Notes under the pieces: model-generated | What the model was told of the DNA's origin: nothing | The model's database searches: none | What the model saw: the letters and a program-made list of their open reading frames with translations, nothing else | In this document: in pieces, positions 15,011 to 23,744 of the stretch | Layout of the letters: each line of letters opens with the position of its first letter | Position numbering within the stretch: the stretch's first letter is position 1 | Program-made: the position numbers and the translations under genes | DNA from: an uncultured Eubacteriales bacterium | GTDB taxonomy: Bacteria; Bacillota; Clostridia; Lachnospirales; Lachnospiraceae | Reading direction: 5' to 3' | Assembly (NCBI GenBank): GCA_900318615.1 | Contig: ONLK01000012.1 | Coordinates: 1-33,962 of the forward strand | Length of the DNA: 33,962 bases

Positions 15011-16393
15011 TTACCTGGATTTCTTCAGAAGTTCATCCCCGACTTTATACACATCTCCGGCGCCCATGGTGATGACCAGGTCGCCGGTATGGGCGTTTTG
15101 GAGAATATAGTCTTCGATCTGCCCAAAGGACGGGAAATAATGAACCGGGGTATTGTTCCTCGCGATGCGTTCGCGCAGCGTGTCGGAACTGATCCCGAGG
15201 TTATCTTTTTCGCGGGCTGCATAAATATCTGCCAGAACAACTTCATCCGCCAGGGTAAGCGCATCCGCAAATTCATCCATAAGGGCTTTGGTGCGCGTGT
15301 AGGTGTGCGGCTGGAAAATACACCAGATTTTTTCATGCGGATAATTGCGGGCCGCCGTCAGAGTGGCGCGGATTTCGGTCGGATGATGCGCATAATCGTC
15401 AATAACGGTGAAACCGTTTACTTCTCCCTTGCGTTCAAAACGGCGGTCTGTTCCGGTGAAATTATCCAGACCTTCGGTTTCAGCCTTCAGATCGGCACCG
15501 ATCAGGTCGGCTGCCGCGAGGGATGCGACGGCATTGGACACATTATGGATACCGGGAACCCGAAGTGTAAATCGGCCGGCATTTTTGCCGCGGCGGATCA
15601 GAGTAAAAGATCCGCAGCCATACGTATCAAAGCGGATATCGGAGGCATGATAATCGCCGCGGTCCAGACCGTAGGTGACAATAGAACATACAGCGTCACT
15701 GATGATTTCCTGATATTTTTCGATAGAAGCATTGATAATCAGAGTGCCGTCGGCAGGGAGATGCTGGGCGAAAATATGGAAAGAATGTCGGATGTCATTG
15801 AGATCTTTGAAGAAATCAAGATGGTCGGCATCGATATCCAGAATAACTGCGATCTTCGGGTACAGACTAAGGAAGCTGTTTGAATATTCACATGCTTCGG
15901 CAATAAACAGCGGAGAATGACCGACACGAATATTTCCATCAATGCTTCTGAGCATACCGCCGACAGAGATGGTCGGGTCGAGATCCGCCTTCAGGGCGAT
16001 TTCCGAGATCATGGAGGTGGTTGTTGTCTTTCCGTGTGTTCCGGAAACGGCAACGGAAGCATCGTAGTTGTTCATAACCTCACCGAGCAGCTGTGCGCGC
16101 GTAAGCATCGGAAGGTTAAGTTCGGTACAGCGTTTGTATTCGGGATTATCCGGATGAACGGCTGCCGTATAGACAACGACATCCATGGCCGGATCAATAT
16201 TTTCTGCTTTTTGTCCGTAGAATATTTCAGCACCTTCACCGATGAGCCGGCAGGTGAGCTCAGATTCCTTATTATCAGACCCTGTGACCCTGAAGCCGGC
16301 GCCCAGAAGGATGTGAGCCAGACCGCTCATACTGATCCCGCCGATTCCAATAAAATGGACCCATACGGGGTGATTAAAATTAACCTGGTACAT
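15011..16393 (-). CDS. murC: UDP-N-acetylmuramate--L-alanine ligase
   Basis: MurC adds the first amino acid, L-Ala, to UDP-MurNAc in peptidoglycan synthesis. The 460-residue protein shows the three Mur-ligase domains: an N-terminal UDP-binding Rossmann domain (HFIGIGGISMSGLA), the central ATPase with P-loop SGTHGKTTTTSM and EACEYSNSFL, and the C-terminal domain with DDYAHHPTEI. Two ATGs are adjacent (16396 and 16393). The second has the better 6-nt spacing from AGGAG, although either is possible. It is monocistronic, with its own terminator, and diverges from the second glgC. Confidence 0.95.
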   Translation of the reverse strand: MYQVNFNHPVWVHFIGIGGISMSGLAHILLGAGFRVTGSDNKESELTCRLIGEGAEIFYGQKAENIDPAMDVVVYTAAVHPDNPEYKRCTELNLPMLTRAQLLGEVMNNYDASVAVSGTHGKTTTTSMISEIALKADLDPTISVGGMLRSIDGNIRVGHSPLFIAEACEYSNSFLSLYPKIAVILDIDADHLDFFKDLNDIRHSFHIFAQHLPADGTLIINASIEKYQEIISDAVCSIVTYGLDRGDYHASDIRFDTYGCGSFTLIRRGKNAGRFTLRVPGIHNVSNAVASLAAADLIGADLKAETEGLDNFTGTDRRFERKGEVNGFTVIDDYAHHPTEIRATLTAARNYPHEKIWCIFQPHTYTRTKALMDEFADALTLADEVVLADIYAAREKDNLGISSDTLRERIARNNTPVHYFPSFGQIEDYILQNAHTGDLVITMGAGDVYKVGDELLKKSR

Positions 16394-16396
16394 CAT

Positions 16397-16684
16397 GTAC
16401 TCCTTTATTCAGTAAACATTTATGCCGGCTTTGCCAGCATGCTCATATCATAGCATTTATAATACAAAAGTATACACTCCATGCAGTCAAAAAAAAAGGA
16501 TGTAAATTTTTCGAATGGGAAGGAAAAACCGGAGCCGGACCGTGTGGAAATACATAATGTACAAATTAATATGCAAAAAATGAAACAAAATACACAAAAA
16601 GCAATACGAACGCACCCGGAAAGAGCACATGTTCAAATTTTTATCACAAAAAGAGGAAACAAATCAGGGTATAATCTAAAAATG
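16397..16684. other. Intergenic region between murC and the second glgC
   Basis: This AT-rich stretch must hold the murC promoter, for which only weak matches are visible. A second TATAAT at 16670-16675 has no convincing -35. An 85-codon open frame (16481-16738) is Lys/Gln/Asn-rich, has no ribosome site and runs through the glgC promoter, so it is not called a gene. Confidence 0.5.
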
Positions 16685-16713
16685 TTCACAAGTGAAAGAT
16701 ACTGTGTTATAAT
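16685..16713 (+). promoter_or_regulatory. Sigma-A-type promoter of the second glgCD operon
   Basis: TTCACA (16685-16690) and a perfect TATAAT (16708-16713) are separated by 17 bp. Transcription would start about 35 nt ahead of the glgC GTG codon. Confidence 0.75.
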
Positions 16714-16753
16714 GAATCCACAGAAAGAAATCCAGTAGATTGAGGTGATATCT

Positions 16754-18028
16754 GTGGTAAAAAAAGAGTTGATCGCTATGCTTCTGGCAGGTGGTCAGGG
16801 CAGCCGCCTCGGTGTTCTTACCGAAAAGGTAGCAAAGCCAGCCGTTGCATTCGGCGGAAAGTATCGTATCATCGATTTCCCCCTGAGCAATTGCATAAAC
16901 TCAGGGATAGATACTGTCGGTGTTCTTACGCAGTATCAGCCGCTCCGGCTGAATACTCATATCGGGATCGGTATTCCTTGGGACCTTGATCGCAATGTCG
17001 GCGGTGTTACAGTGCTTCCGCCGTACGAAAAAACAGGGAACACATCATGGTATACCGGAACCGCCAACGCGATATACCAGAATCTTGCGTATATGGAGAA
17101 TTATAATCCGGACTATGTACTGATCCTTTCCGGTGACCATATCTACAAAATGGATTACGAAGTCATGCTCGATTATCACAAAGCGCATAACGCGGACGTC
17201 AGCATCGCTGTTATGCCGGTTCCGCAGCAGGAAGCCAGCCGCTTTGGGATTGTGGTAACGGACGGAAGCGGAAAGATTACAGAATTCCAGGAAAAACCCG
17301 AGAATCCGAAGAGCAATCTGGCTTCCATGGGGATTTACATTTTCAACTGGAAGAGCCTGAAAGAGGCACTGAAAGCTCTGGCAGAGCAGCCGAACTGCGA
17401 TTTCGGAAAGCATGTGATTCCTTACTGTTTTGATAAGGGCGAAAAACTCGTTGCCTATGAATTCAACGGGTACTGGAAGGATGTCGGAACACTCGGCAGC
17501 TACTGGCAGGCCAATATGGAACTGATTGATATCATCCCGGAATTTAATCTGTACGAGGAGTTCTGGAAAATTTATACAAAAAATGAAATTATACCTCCGC
17601 AGTATATTGCATCCACGGCAAGGATCAACCGCAGTCTGATCGGTGACGGAACGGAAGTTTACGGGACCGTTGAAAATTCAATCATCGGCTCCGGCGTTGT
17701 TATAAAAGAAGGAGCTGTTGTCCGTGATTCAATTATCATGCAGGGGACGGTCATCGGCAGAAATTCAGTGGTAGAGCGTTCGATCATTGCCGAGGATGCG
17801 GCCGTCGGGGAAAATGATCAGATAGGTATCGGGGAGGAAAGACCGAATAAGGAAAAACCCAATATATACGCCTACGGGCTGGCTGTGATCGGAGAGAACA
17901 CAATAATTCCGGATGGCGTACGAATCGGTAAAAATACAGCTGTAACAGGCGAAACCGTGCCTGAGGATTATCCGTACGGGGCTCTTGAAAGCGGCGAAAC
18001 TTTAGATAAGGCAGGTGTTGTGTCATGA
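16754..18028 (+). CDS. glgC: Glucose-1-phosphate adenylyltransferase, second copy
   Basis: The 424-residue protein has every GlgC active-site motif: [34 protein letters not shown] with Asp128, and EFQEKP. The C-terminal beta-helix is extended by about 45 residues compared with the first copy. It makes ADP-glucose for glycogen. The start chosen is GTG 16754, 6 nt after GAGGTG; the in-frame GTG at 16745 is part of that ribosome site. It overlaps glgD by the tetranucleotide ATGA. The two GlgC copies in this window are clearly diverged paralogues rather than a recent duplication, so different partners or conditions are plausible. Confidence 0.95.
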   Translation: MVKKELIAMLLAGGQGSRLGVLTEKVAKPAVAFGGKYRIIDFPLSNCINSGIDTVGVLTQYQPLRLNTHIGIGIPWDLDRNVGGVTVLPPYEKTGNTSWYTGTANAIYQNLAYMENYNPDYVLILSGDHIYKMDYEVMLDYHKAHNADVSIAVMPVPQQEASRFGIVVTDGSGKITEFQEKPENPKSNLASMGIYIFNWKSLKEALKALAEQPNCDFGKHVIPYCFDKGEKLVAYEFNGYWKDVGTLGSYWQANMELIDIIPEFNLYEEFWKIYTKNEIIPPQYIASTARINRSLIGDGTEVYGTVENSIIGSGVVIKEGAVVRDSIIMQGTVIGRNSVVERSIIAEDAAVGENDQIGIGEERPNKEKPNIYAYGLAVIGENTIIPDGVRIGKNTAVTGETVPEDYPYGALESGETLDKAGVVS

Positions 18029-19143
18029 GAGCAGTTGGGATTGTTTTAGCCGGCGGCAACAGCTACCGTATGCGGGAGCTTTCAAATAAGCGGGCCATTG
18101 CGGCCATGCCGATTGCCGGCAGTTACCGCAGCATTGATTTTGCTCTGAGCAGTCTGGCTAACTCGCACATTCAGAAAGCGGCAGTGCTTACCCAGTATAA
18201 TTCCAGGTCCCTGAATGAACACCTCAGTTCATCCAAATGGTGGGATTTCGGCAGAAAACAGGGTGGTCTCTTCATTTTTCCGCCTATGCAGACACCGGAG
18301 AACAGTTTCTGGTACAGAGGCACGGCAGATGCCATCTGTCAGAATTTGTCCTGGTTGAAGGACTGCCATGAGCCCTATGTCATCATTTGTTCGGGTGACG
18401 GAATTTATAAACTTGATTTTAACAAAATCCTAGAGTATCATATCGACAAAAAGGCGGACATCACGGTTGTCGTCAGGGATATGCCGGATGAAGTCGACGT
18501 CACGCGCTTCGGTCTTGTTAAGATGGATGAAGATAACAGAATTGTACAGTTCGAGGAAAAGCCGATGGCGGCTATGTCACGGACGGTCTCATGCGGTATC
18601 TATGTCGTCAGAAGGCGTCAGCTGATCGAATTGATTGAAAAAGCCGGGGAGGAAGGCCGGTTTGATTTTGTCAGAGATATTCTGATCCGTTACAGAGATG
18701 TCAAAAAGATCTACGGATATAAGATGGATTCATATTGGAGCAACATTGCCTCGGTAGAATCCTACTATCAGACGAATATGGATTTTCTGAAACCTGAAAT
18801 CCGAAATTACTTCTTCCGTGAGTATCCGAATGTTTACACGAAGGTGGATGATCTTCCGCCGGCAAAGTACAATCCGGGATGCGAGGTAAAGAACAGTCTG
18901 ATTTCAAGCGGTTCGATTATCAACGGCAAGGTTGAAGATTCTATTATTTTCAAGAATGTATTTATCGGGGAAAAATGTACCGTAAAAAATTCTATTCTCC
19001 TGAATGGTGTATATCTGGGAGACAATGTGTATCTGGAGAACTGCATTGTAGAAAGTGATAATACGATTCGCCCGAACACCTCGCATGTCGGTAAAAACGG
19101 TGTTGAAATTGTTATTGAAACAGGCGACAGATATACCCTCTGA
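18025..19143 (+). CDS. glgD: GlgD-type ADP-glucose pyrophosphorylase subunit, second copy
   Basis: This 372-residue GlgC-like protein starts inside the glgC stop (ATGA overlap), so translation is coupled. The nucleotide loop is altered (LAGGNSYRM) and the KPAV motif is replaced by AAMP. Unlike the first copy, it keeps [10 protein letters not shown] with Asp125 at the catalytic position (His replaced by Gly) and an intact FEEKP sugar-binding motif. It is probably a regulatory or weakly active partner of the adjacent GlgC. The difference between the two GlgD copies suggests distinct heterotetramers. No terminator is obvious between it and spoVG, though spoVG has its own promoter. Confidence 0.92.
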   Translation: MRAVGIVLAGGNSYRMRELSNKRAIAAMPIAGSYRSIDFALSSLANSHIQKAAVLTQYNSRSLNEHLSSSKWWDFGRKQGGLFIFPPMQTPENSFWYRGTADAICQNLSWLKDCHEPYVIICSGDGIYKLDFNKILEYHIDKKADITVVVRDMPDEVDVTRFGLVKMDEDNRIVQFEEKPMAAMSRTVSCGIYVVRRRQLIELIEKAGEEGRFDFVRDILIRYRDVKKIYGYKMDSYWSNIASVESYYQTNMDFLKPEIRNYFFREYPNVYTKVDDLPPAKYNPGCEVKNSLISSGSIINGKVEDSIIFKNVFIGEKCTVKNSILLNGVYLGDNVYLENCIVESDNTIRPNTSHVGKNGVEIVIETGDRYTL

Positions 19144-19158
19144 ATATAGCTGTGTGCA

Positions 19159-19187
19159 TTGACGTACGGTTTTCTGCCAAAAATAAT
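19159..19187 (+). promoter_or_regulatory. Promoter of spoVG
   Basis: TTGACG (19159-19164) and AATAAT (19182-19187) are separated by 17 bp. It resembles a sigma-A promoter rather than the sigma-H promoter of Bacillus spoVG. Confidence 0.6.
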
Positions 19188-19193
19188 ACTTAG

Positions 19194-19316
19194 AAAGGAA
19201 GGAATGATAAAAGACCTGTCTTGTGCAGATGCATGGACGGGGACGCAAAGACACGATTGTGAAGCTGTACATGAGGGAATAACTGCTGATGTTTTTGTGG
19301 TTATCTTTATCTGAAA
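19194..19316 (+). other. Structured leader of spoVG, possible degenerate riboswitch
   Basis: The roughly 130-nt leader contains GGGACGCAAAG (19240-19250), an 11-base match to the core of class I cyclic-di-GMP riboswitches. It is preceded by a possible hairpin CTGTC..GACGG (19216-19240) and followed by CAC-GATT-GTG. The upstream strand GGCAAACC of that class is missing, so the family assignment is weak. No coding frame explains it. Confidence 0.3.
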
Positions 19317-19326
19317 GGTGTACTCT

Positions 19327-19602
19327 ATGAATATAACAGATGTGAGGATCCGTAAAATAGCCAAGGAAGGCAAAATGAAAGCAATTGTATCCATCACACT
19401 GGATGATGAATTTGTGGTACATGACATTAAAGTAATTGAAGGCGAGAAGGGCTTGTTCATAGCCATGCCGAGCCGGAAGACAGCGACCGGAGAGTACAGA
19501 GATATTGCTCATCCGATCAATTCACAGACCAGAGAACAGATACAGGAGATTATCCTGAAAGAGTATCAAAAAGCATTGGCATCCGAGGAAACGACAGAAT
19601 AG
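19327..19602 (+). CDS. spoVG: SpoVG-family RNA/DNA-binding regulator
   Basis: The 91-residue protein begins [11 protein letters not shown] and contains the hallmark [28 protein letters not shown], which identifies SpoVG without doubt. SpoVG proteins bind nucleic acid and tune sporulation, cell division, capsule and virulence genes in different Firmicutes. ATG at 19327 is 6 nt after AAAGGTG; an in-frame GTG at 19318 overlaps that site and is rejected. It is a single gene with its own promoter, an unusually structured leader, and a long palindromic terminator. Its position next to glycogen genes may be incidental. Confidence 0.96.
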   Translation: MNITDVRIRKIAKEGKMKAIVSITLDDEFVVHDIKVIEGEKGLFIAMPSRKTATGEYRDIAHPINSQTREQIQEIILKEYQKALASEETTE

Positions 19603-19624
19603 TATAATGTTTATTATAATTTTT

Positions 19625-19678
19625 AGGGATAAACAAAGAAAAGCAGGGCATATGCCCTGTTTTTCTTTGTTTATCCCT
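19625..19678. terminator. 54-bp near-perfect palindrome, bidirectional terminator
   Basis: Two 27-base arms starting AGGGATAAACAAAGAAAA are complementary except for one G-T pair, with no unpaired loop beyond the turn. It lies 22 bp after spoVG and 6 bp after plsC (convergent). An inner GCAGGGCAT/ATGCCCTGT stem followed by TTTTCTTTG serves as a terminator on the plus strand, and symmetrically on the other. Confidence 0.85.
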
Positions 19679-19684
19679 TATGAC

Positions 19685-20428
19685 TTATAATTCCTTTTCA
19701 TTTTTCTTCAGCATTCCGGTCAGGAGACTGCGGACATATCTGCCGATAAATTTTTTATCATCGCCGGTCAGTTCCGTTGGATCGATTGGATTTCCGTATT
19801 CAACAATAATGCGGCGTGCATGTACATACGGAAAATGACCTTCAAAAATATCCTGAGAACCGGAAATGGCGACCGGTACAATCCGGCAGCCGCTTTTTGT
19901 AGCGATCTTGAAGGAACCTTCATGAAATTCCAGCAGTTCGGTTTCATCCGCATTCCTGTTTCTTGTTCCTTCCGGAAAAATAAACATAGAGATATGATTG
20001 TTTTTCACCTGGTCAATGGAAGCAAGGATTACTTTCAGTCCGTTCCGCACATCTTCCCGGTCGATAAAGTATCCGTGCAGCCGCCGGATCCAGATGTTCA
20101 GGACCGGTACTTTCTCCAGTTCCTTCTTGGCAATATAGCCGGTGGGCCCCGGGCAGTTAATGATGGTCAGGGGCAGATCAAAAAGGCTCCGGTGATTGCC
20201 GATATAGAGAACCGGTTCATCCGGCGGAATATTTTCTTTTCCTTTTACGGTTAGCTTCACTCCTGAGAGAAAAAGAAGGCCGCGGCTGAAACCCTGCAGG
20301 ATATGCAGAAAGCTCCTGTCACCTGCGTTCGGCCATTTCCTGGCGATCAGCCATTCGATCCCCAGAATCGGCAGGGAAATGATAAAAACAATCACCACAT
20401 AGAGGGCACAGATAATCGTGCGAAGCAT
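19685..20428 (-). CDS. plsC: 1-acyl-sn-glycerol-3-phosphate acyltransferase
   Basis: PlsC adds the second acyl chain to lysophosphatidic acid, giving phosphatidic acid for membrane lipids. The 247-residue protein has an N-terminal membrane segment (about 3-23), the catalytic NHRSLFD motif (His79, Asp84) and the substrate-binding FPEGTRN motif (151-157). ATG at 20428 lies 8 nt after AGGAGG. It begins 11 nt after malQ, so the two are cotranscribed, an unusual pairing of lipid and glycogen genes. It ends in the palindromic terminator. Confidence 0.93.
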   Translation of the reverse strand: MLRTIICALYVVIVFIISLPILGIEWLIARKWPNAGDRSFLHILQGFSRGLLFLSGVKLTVKGKENIPPDEPVLYIGNHRSLFDLPLTIINCPGPTGYIAKKELEKVPVLNIWIRRLHGYFIDREDVRNGLKVILASIDQVKNNHISMFIFPEGTRNRNADETELLEFHEGSFKIATKSGCRIVPVAISGSQDIFEGHFPYVHARRIIVEYGNPIDPTELTGDDKKFIGRYVRSLLTGMLKKNEKEL

Positions 20429-20439
20429 AGAAAGCCTCC

Positions 20440-22047
20440 TTAATCCCTGTCGTAAAGCTCAGTCGTTTTCCTCAGCCATTTTGCGTCTTCTTCCGAAAGC
20501 ATATCTTTGGTATAGCGGAAGCACCAGTTGGCTGCGGCAACGCCCGGCGTATTCATGCGGTCCTCATTTCCGAGATACATCAGATCCTGCATCGGGAAGA
20601 TAGCATATTTAGCGATGGAAGCGAACGCAAAGCGAATGAAATCCCAGCTGATCCGGTCCCCCCCGGTATTGCCCATGCAGCGAATCCGGTCTTTGACGAT
20701 CTCAGGCTGTTTTTCGTACCAGCCCATGGTGGTGTCGTTATCATGCGTACCGGTGTAGCAGATGCAGTTTGGCGTTGTATAAAAATGCGGAATGTAGGTT
20801 GTATCGTTCATGTCGCCGAACCCGAACTGGAGTACTTTCATTCCGGGGAAACCGAACATATCACGAAGCTGCTCTACTTCCGGCGTGATCACGCCCAGAT
20901 CCTCCGCGAAAATAGGAAGATCACGGCCGAGAGCTTTCTGGAGTGCCAGAAAAAGATCCTGCTGAGGACCATCCACCCACTGTCCGTTGATGGCGGTTTC
21001 CTCGCCGGCCGGGACGGACCAGTAAGCGTCAAAGCCGCGGAAATGGTCGATGCGCAGATAATCAACCAGCTCCAGCTGACGCTTTACGCGCAAAATCCAC
21101 CATTTATATCCGTCTTCCTTCTGCGCATCCCAGTCGTACAGAGGGTTCCCCCACAGCTGGCCGGTTGCGCTGAAATAATCCGGCGGAACTCCGGCAACAT
21201 TGAGCGGATGTCCGGTAGAATCAAGCTGGAAGTACTTCTTGTTCGCCCAAACGTCGCAGCTGTCCAGGGACATAAAGATCGGCGCATCGCCGATGATTTT
21301 TATTCCATATTCGTGTGCATATTCCCGCACGTTTACCCATTGCCTTTCAAACATGAACTGAAGAAATGCGTAATACTCAATTTCATCAGCCAGTCTTTTG
21401 CGGCATTCTTTTTTAACTGCCGGTGTGGGAGAGCGGAATTTCTTATCCCAGTCAAGCCAGCATTTTCCGCCGTTTTCCTTCTTCAGAGCCATAAACAGGC
21501 AGTAGTCATCCAGCCAGTATTGCTGCGTATCACAGAAAGCATCAAAATCGTCCAGCAGACCGGCATCCGGTGTGTGATGAAAACGCCCGAAGGCAATCCG
21601 GAAAAGCTTTTCCTTATACTGGATGACAGCTCCGTAATCCACGCGGCGGTTATTCCACTTTGGAATATCTTTCAGATCCTCATCGGTCAGAAGGCCGATT
21701 TTTTTCAGTTCGTCGGGACTGATGATCAGCGTCTGTCCCGCAAAAGCGGACGGCCCCTGGTAGGGCGAATCACCGTACCCGGTCGGGCCGAGCGGCAGAA
21801 CCTGCCATAAGGATTGCGCTGTTTCATACAGAAAATCAATGAAATCGAAGGCCCCTTTTCCGAGATCTCCGATACCGTACGGAGAAGGAAAAGAAGTAGG
21901 GTGAACCAGAATTCCGGACATACGGTCCGGGTGCTGTTTCTTTCGTACCTTTTTTTCCTCTTTTTCTTTGCCCGTTTCCGGAACAGCCCCGGCGGCGGGT
22001 GCTGAAACTGCTTCTGAAACTGCTTCTTTCGTAATTCCTTCAGACAT
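20440..22047 (-). CDS. malQ: 4-alpha-glucanotransferase (amylomaltase, GH77)
   Basis: MalQ moves glucan segments between maltodextrins, supporting glycogen and malto-oligosaccharide turnover. The 535-residue protein has the GH77 core beginning SGILVHPTSFPSPYGIGDLG and the catalytic residues Asp334 in RIDHFRGF (nucleophile), Glu382 in FAEDLG (acid/base) and Asp436 in GTHDNDTT (stabiliser). A 40-residue charged N-terminal extension (Ala/Glu then Lys-rich) precedes the core and is atypical. ATG at 22047 follows AAGGAA at 9 nt. An upstream in-frame ATG at 22149 lies in the promoter -10. The glgCD operons nearby suggest joint use in glycogen metabolism. Confidence 0.95.
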   Translation of the reverse strand: MSEGITKEAVSEAVSAPAAGAVPETGKEKEEKKVRKKQHPDRMSGILVHPTSFPSPYGIGDLGKGAFDFIDFLYETAQSLWQVLPLGPTGYGDSPYQGPSAFAGQTLIISPDELKKIGLLTDEDLKDIPKWNNRRVDYGAVIQYKEKLFRIAFGRFHHTPDAGLLDDFDAFCDTQQYWLDDYCLFMALKKENGGKCWLDWDKKFRSPTPAVKKECRKRLADEIEYYAFLQFMFERQWVNVREYAHEYGIKIIGDAPIFMSLDSCDVWANKKYFQLDSTGHPLNVAGVPPDYFSATGQLWGNPLYDWDAQKEDGYKWWILRVKRQLELVDYLRIDHFRGFDAYWSVPAGEETAINGQWVDGPQQDLFLALQKALGRDLPIFAEDLGVITPEVEQLRDMFGFPGMKVLQFGFGDMNDTTYIPHFYTTPNCICYTGTHDNDTTMGWYEKQPEIVKDRIRCMGNTGGDRISWDFIRFAFASIAKYAIFPMQDLMYLGNEDRMNTPGVAAANWCFRYTKDMLSEEDAKWLRKTTELYDRD

Positions 22048-22140
22048 TTTAAGAGTTCCTTTCGGATTTTTTATCCCTGTCCTGTGTATTATAATTGCTG
22101 ACAGCCTCTGCAGGGGATGGCTTTGAGAGCTGCCACCATC

Positions 22141-22169
22141 ATTATACATAGTTGGAGGAATTCCCGCAA
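22141..22169 (-). promoter_or_regulatory. Promoter of malQ-plsC
   Basis: On the minus strand TTGCGG (22164-22169) and TATAAT (22141-22146) are separated by 17 bp. Its -35 lies 14 bp from the -35 of the divergent pyk promoter. Confidence 0.7.
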
Positions 22170-22183
22170 GAACAGACCGGTGC

Positions 22184-22212
22184 TTGATATGGGCAGTGGT
22201 TTATTTTATAAT
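22184..22212 (+). promoter_or_regulatory. Promoter of pyk
   Basis: TTGATA (22184-22189) and a perfect TATAAT (22207-22212) are separated by 17 bp. An open frame that starts here is part of the leader, not the gene. Confidence 0.8.
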
Positions 22213-22273
22213 AAATATGTTACCTAAGTTTATCAGGAGGCATTTAAACTGCCCACAGGAGAGAGAACTGTTC

Positions 22274-23707
22274 ATGAGACGTACAAAAATAATATGCACA
22301 CTGGGCCCGGCCAGTGATGATCCGGCCGTAATGAAAGCCCTGATCGAAAACGGAATGGATGTAGCCAGATTTAACTTCTCACACGGAACCCATGAGGAAC
22401 AGAAGGAGCGAATGGATAAGCTGAAGAAGCTTCGCAGAGAGCTGAAAAAACCGACAGCTATTCTGCTGGATACGAAGGGTCCGGAAATACGTACAGGAGT
22501 TCTGAAGGACGGGAAAAAGGTTACGCTGGAAGAAGGCCAGATCTTTACACTCACAACGGAGGAGATTGTGGGTGATTCGACGCGCGTCTCCCAGACCTAC
22601 GCGGACCTTCCGCGTGATCTGAATATCGGTGACCGCGTACTGATTGATGACGGCCTGATTGAAATGACCGTGGAGCAGATCGGCGCGCGCGATGTTGTCT
22701 GCCGTGTAGACAATGGCGGAGAACTCGGAGAGCGGAAGGGAATTAATCTGCCTGGCGTGAAGGTTAATCTGCCGCCAATCACGGACAAGGACAGAGAGGA
22801 TATAAAATTCGGTATTGAACAGGGAATCGATTTTATTGCCGCGTCGTTTGTCCGCAATGCGGCGGCGATCAATGAAATCCGGAAAATACTGAAGGAAAAC
22901 GATGCCGAGGATATTGATGTCATCGCCAAGGTTGAAAACCGGGAAGGTCTTAATAACATCGACGAGATTATTGACGCGGCGGATGGAGTCATGGTTGCCC
23001 GCGGAGATATGGGAGTCGAAATCCCGGCGGAGGAGGTTCCGTACTGGCAGCGCACAATTATCAGTAAGGTGAACGCTCACTATAAACCGGTCATTGTGGC
23101 AACACAGATGCTCGATTCCATGATCCGTAATCCGCGCCCGACCAGAGCGGAGGTCAGTGATGTGTCAAACGCGGTGATACAGAGTACGGATGCCATCATG
23201 CTGTCCGGGGAGACGGCCAACGGCAGGTATCCGGTAGAAGCGCTGAAGACCATGTCCGCGATTGCGGAGTTTACGGAAGAACATCAGAAATACAAGATAC
23301 CGAATTTTTCCGAACTGGAAGGAGAGGCCAATGTTTCCAGCGCTGTCGGTGTTGCCGCCGTTCAAACTTCCGTCCATGTTGAAGCAAAATGCATTGTGAC
23401 GCCGACCATGTCCGGGCAGACCCCCCGCCTTCTGTGCAATTTCAGGCCGTCGGTTCCGATTTATGCGGTGACGCCGAATGAGCGTGCCTGCCGCCGGATG
23501 CAGATTGACTGGGGCGTAACGCCGCTGATGGGATACCAGGAAGATTCAACGGAAAATATCGTAAGCCATGCACTTTATGTGGTAAAACGTGAAAAGAAGG
23601 TAAAACCGGGCGACATGGTTGTTGTTACGGCGGGCGATCCCGCGACAAACAAGGTGCGCGGAAAAGGGAATATGACGAATATGATGTACGTGGTTCAGGC
23701 ATTCTGA
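22274..23707 (+). CDS. pyk: Pyruvate kinase
   Basis: Pyruvate kinase makes pyruvate and ATP from phosphoenolpyruvate and ADP, the last step of glycolysis. The 477-residue protein starts MRRTKIICTLGPASDDP and contains the substrate region FNFSHGTHEE, LLDTKGPEIRTG, the signature IIAKVENREGL-type segment (VIAKVENREGLNNIDEI), ARGDMGVEIP and the K+/Mg2+-binding MLSGETANG. It lacks the extra C-terminal PEP-utilizer domain found in Bacillus pyruvate kinase. ATG at 22274 follows AGGAG with a rather long spacer (about 12 nt). No terminator separates it from the response regulator 37 nt downstream. Confidence 0.96.
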   Translation: MRRTKIICTLGPASDDPAVMKALIENGMDVARFNFSHGTHEEQKERMDKLKKLRRELKKPTAILLDTKGPEIRTGVLKDGKKVTLEEGQIFTLTTEEIVGDSTRVSQTYADLPRDLNIGDRVLIDDGLIEMTVEQIGARDVVCRVDNGGELGERKGINLPGVKVNLPPITDKDREDIKFGIEQGIDFIAASFVRNAAAINEIRKILKENDAEDIDVIAKVENREGLNNIDEIIDAADGVMVARGDMGVEIPAEEVPYWQRTIISKVNAHYKPVIVATQMLDSMIRNPRPTRAEVSDVSNAVIQSTDAIMLSGETANGRYPVEALKTMSAIAEFTEEHQKYKIPNFSELEGEANVSSAVGVAAVQTSVHVEAKCIVTPTMSGQTPRLLCNFRPSVPIYAVTPNERACRRMQIDWGVTPLMGYQEDSTENIVSHALYVVKREKKVKPGDMVVVTAGDPATNKVRGKGNMTNMMYVVQAF

Positions 23708-23744
23708 TCAGGAAGCCCGGACACGCAGCGTAAAGGAGGTTTTT

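Noticed and set aside
16481-16738. 85-codon open frame between murC and the second glgC
   Set aside because: It has no ribosome site, its composition is biased, and it runs through the glgC promoter. No recognisable domain.
22184-22273. Upstream in-frame TTG start for pyk
   Set aside because: It lies in the promoter and adds 30 residues ahead of the typical MRRTKIICTLGP start.
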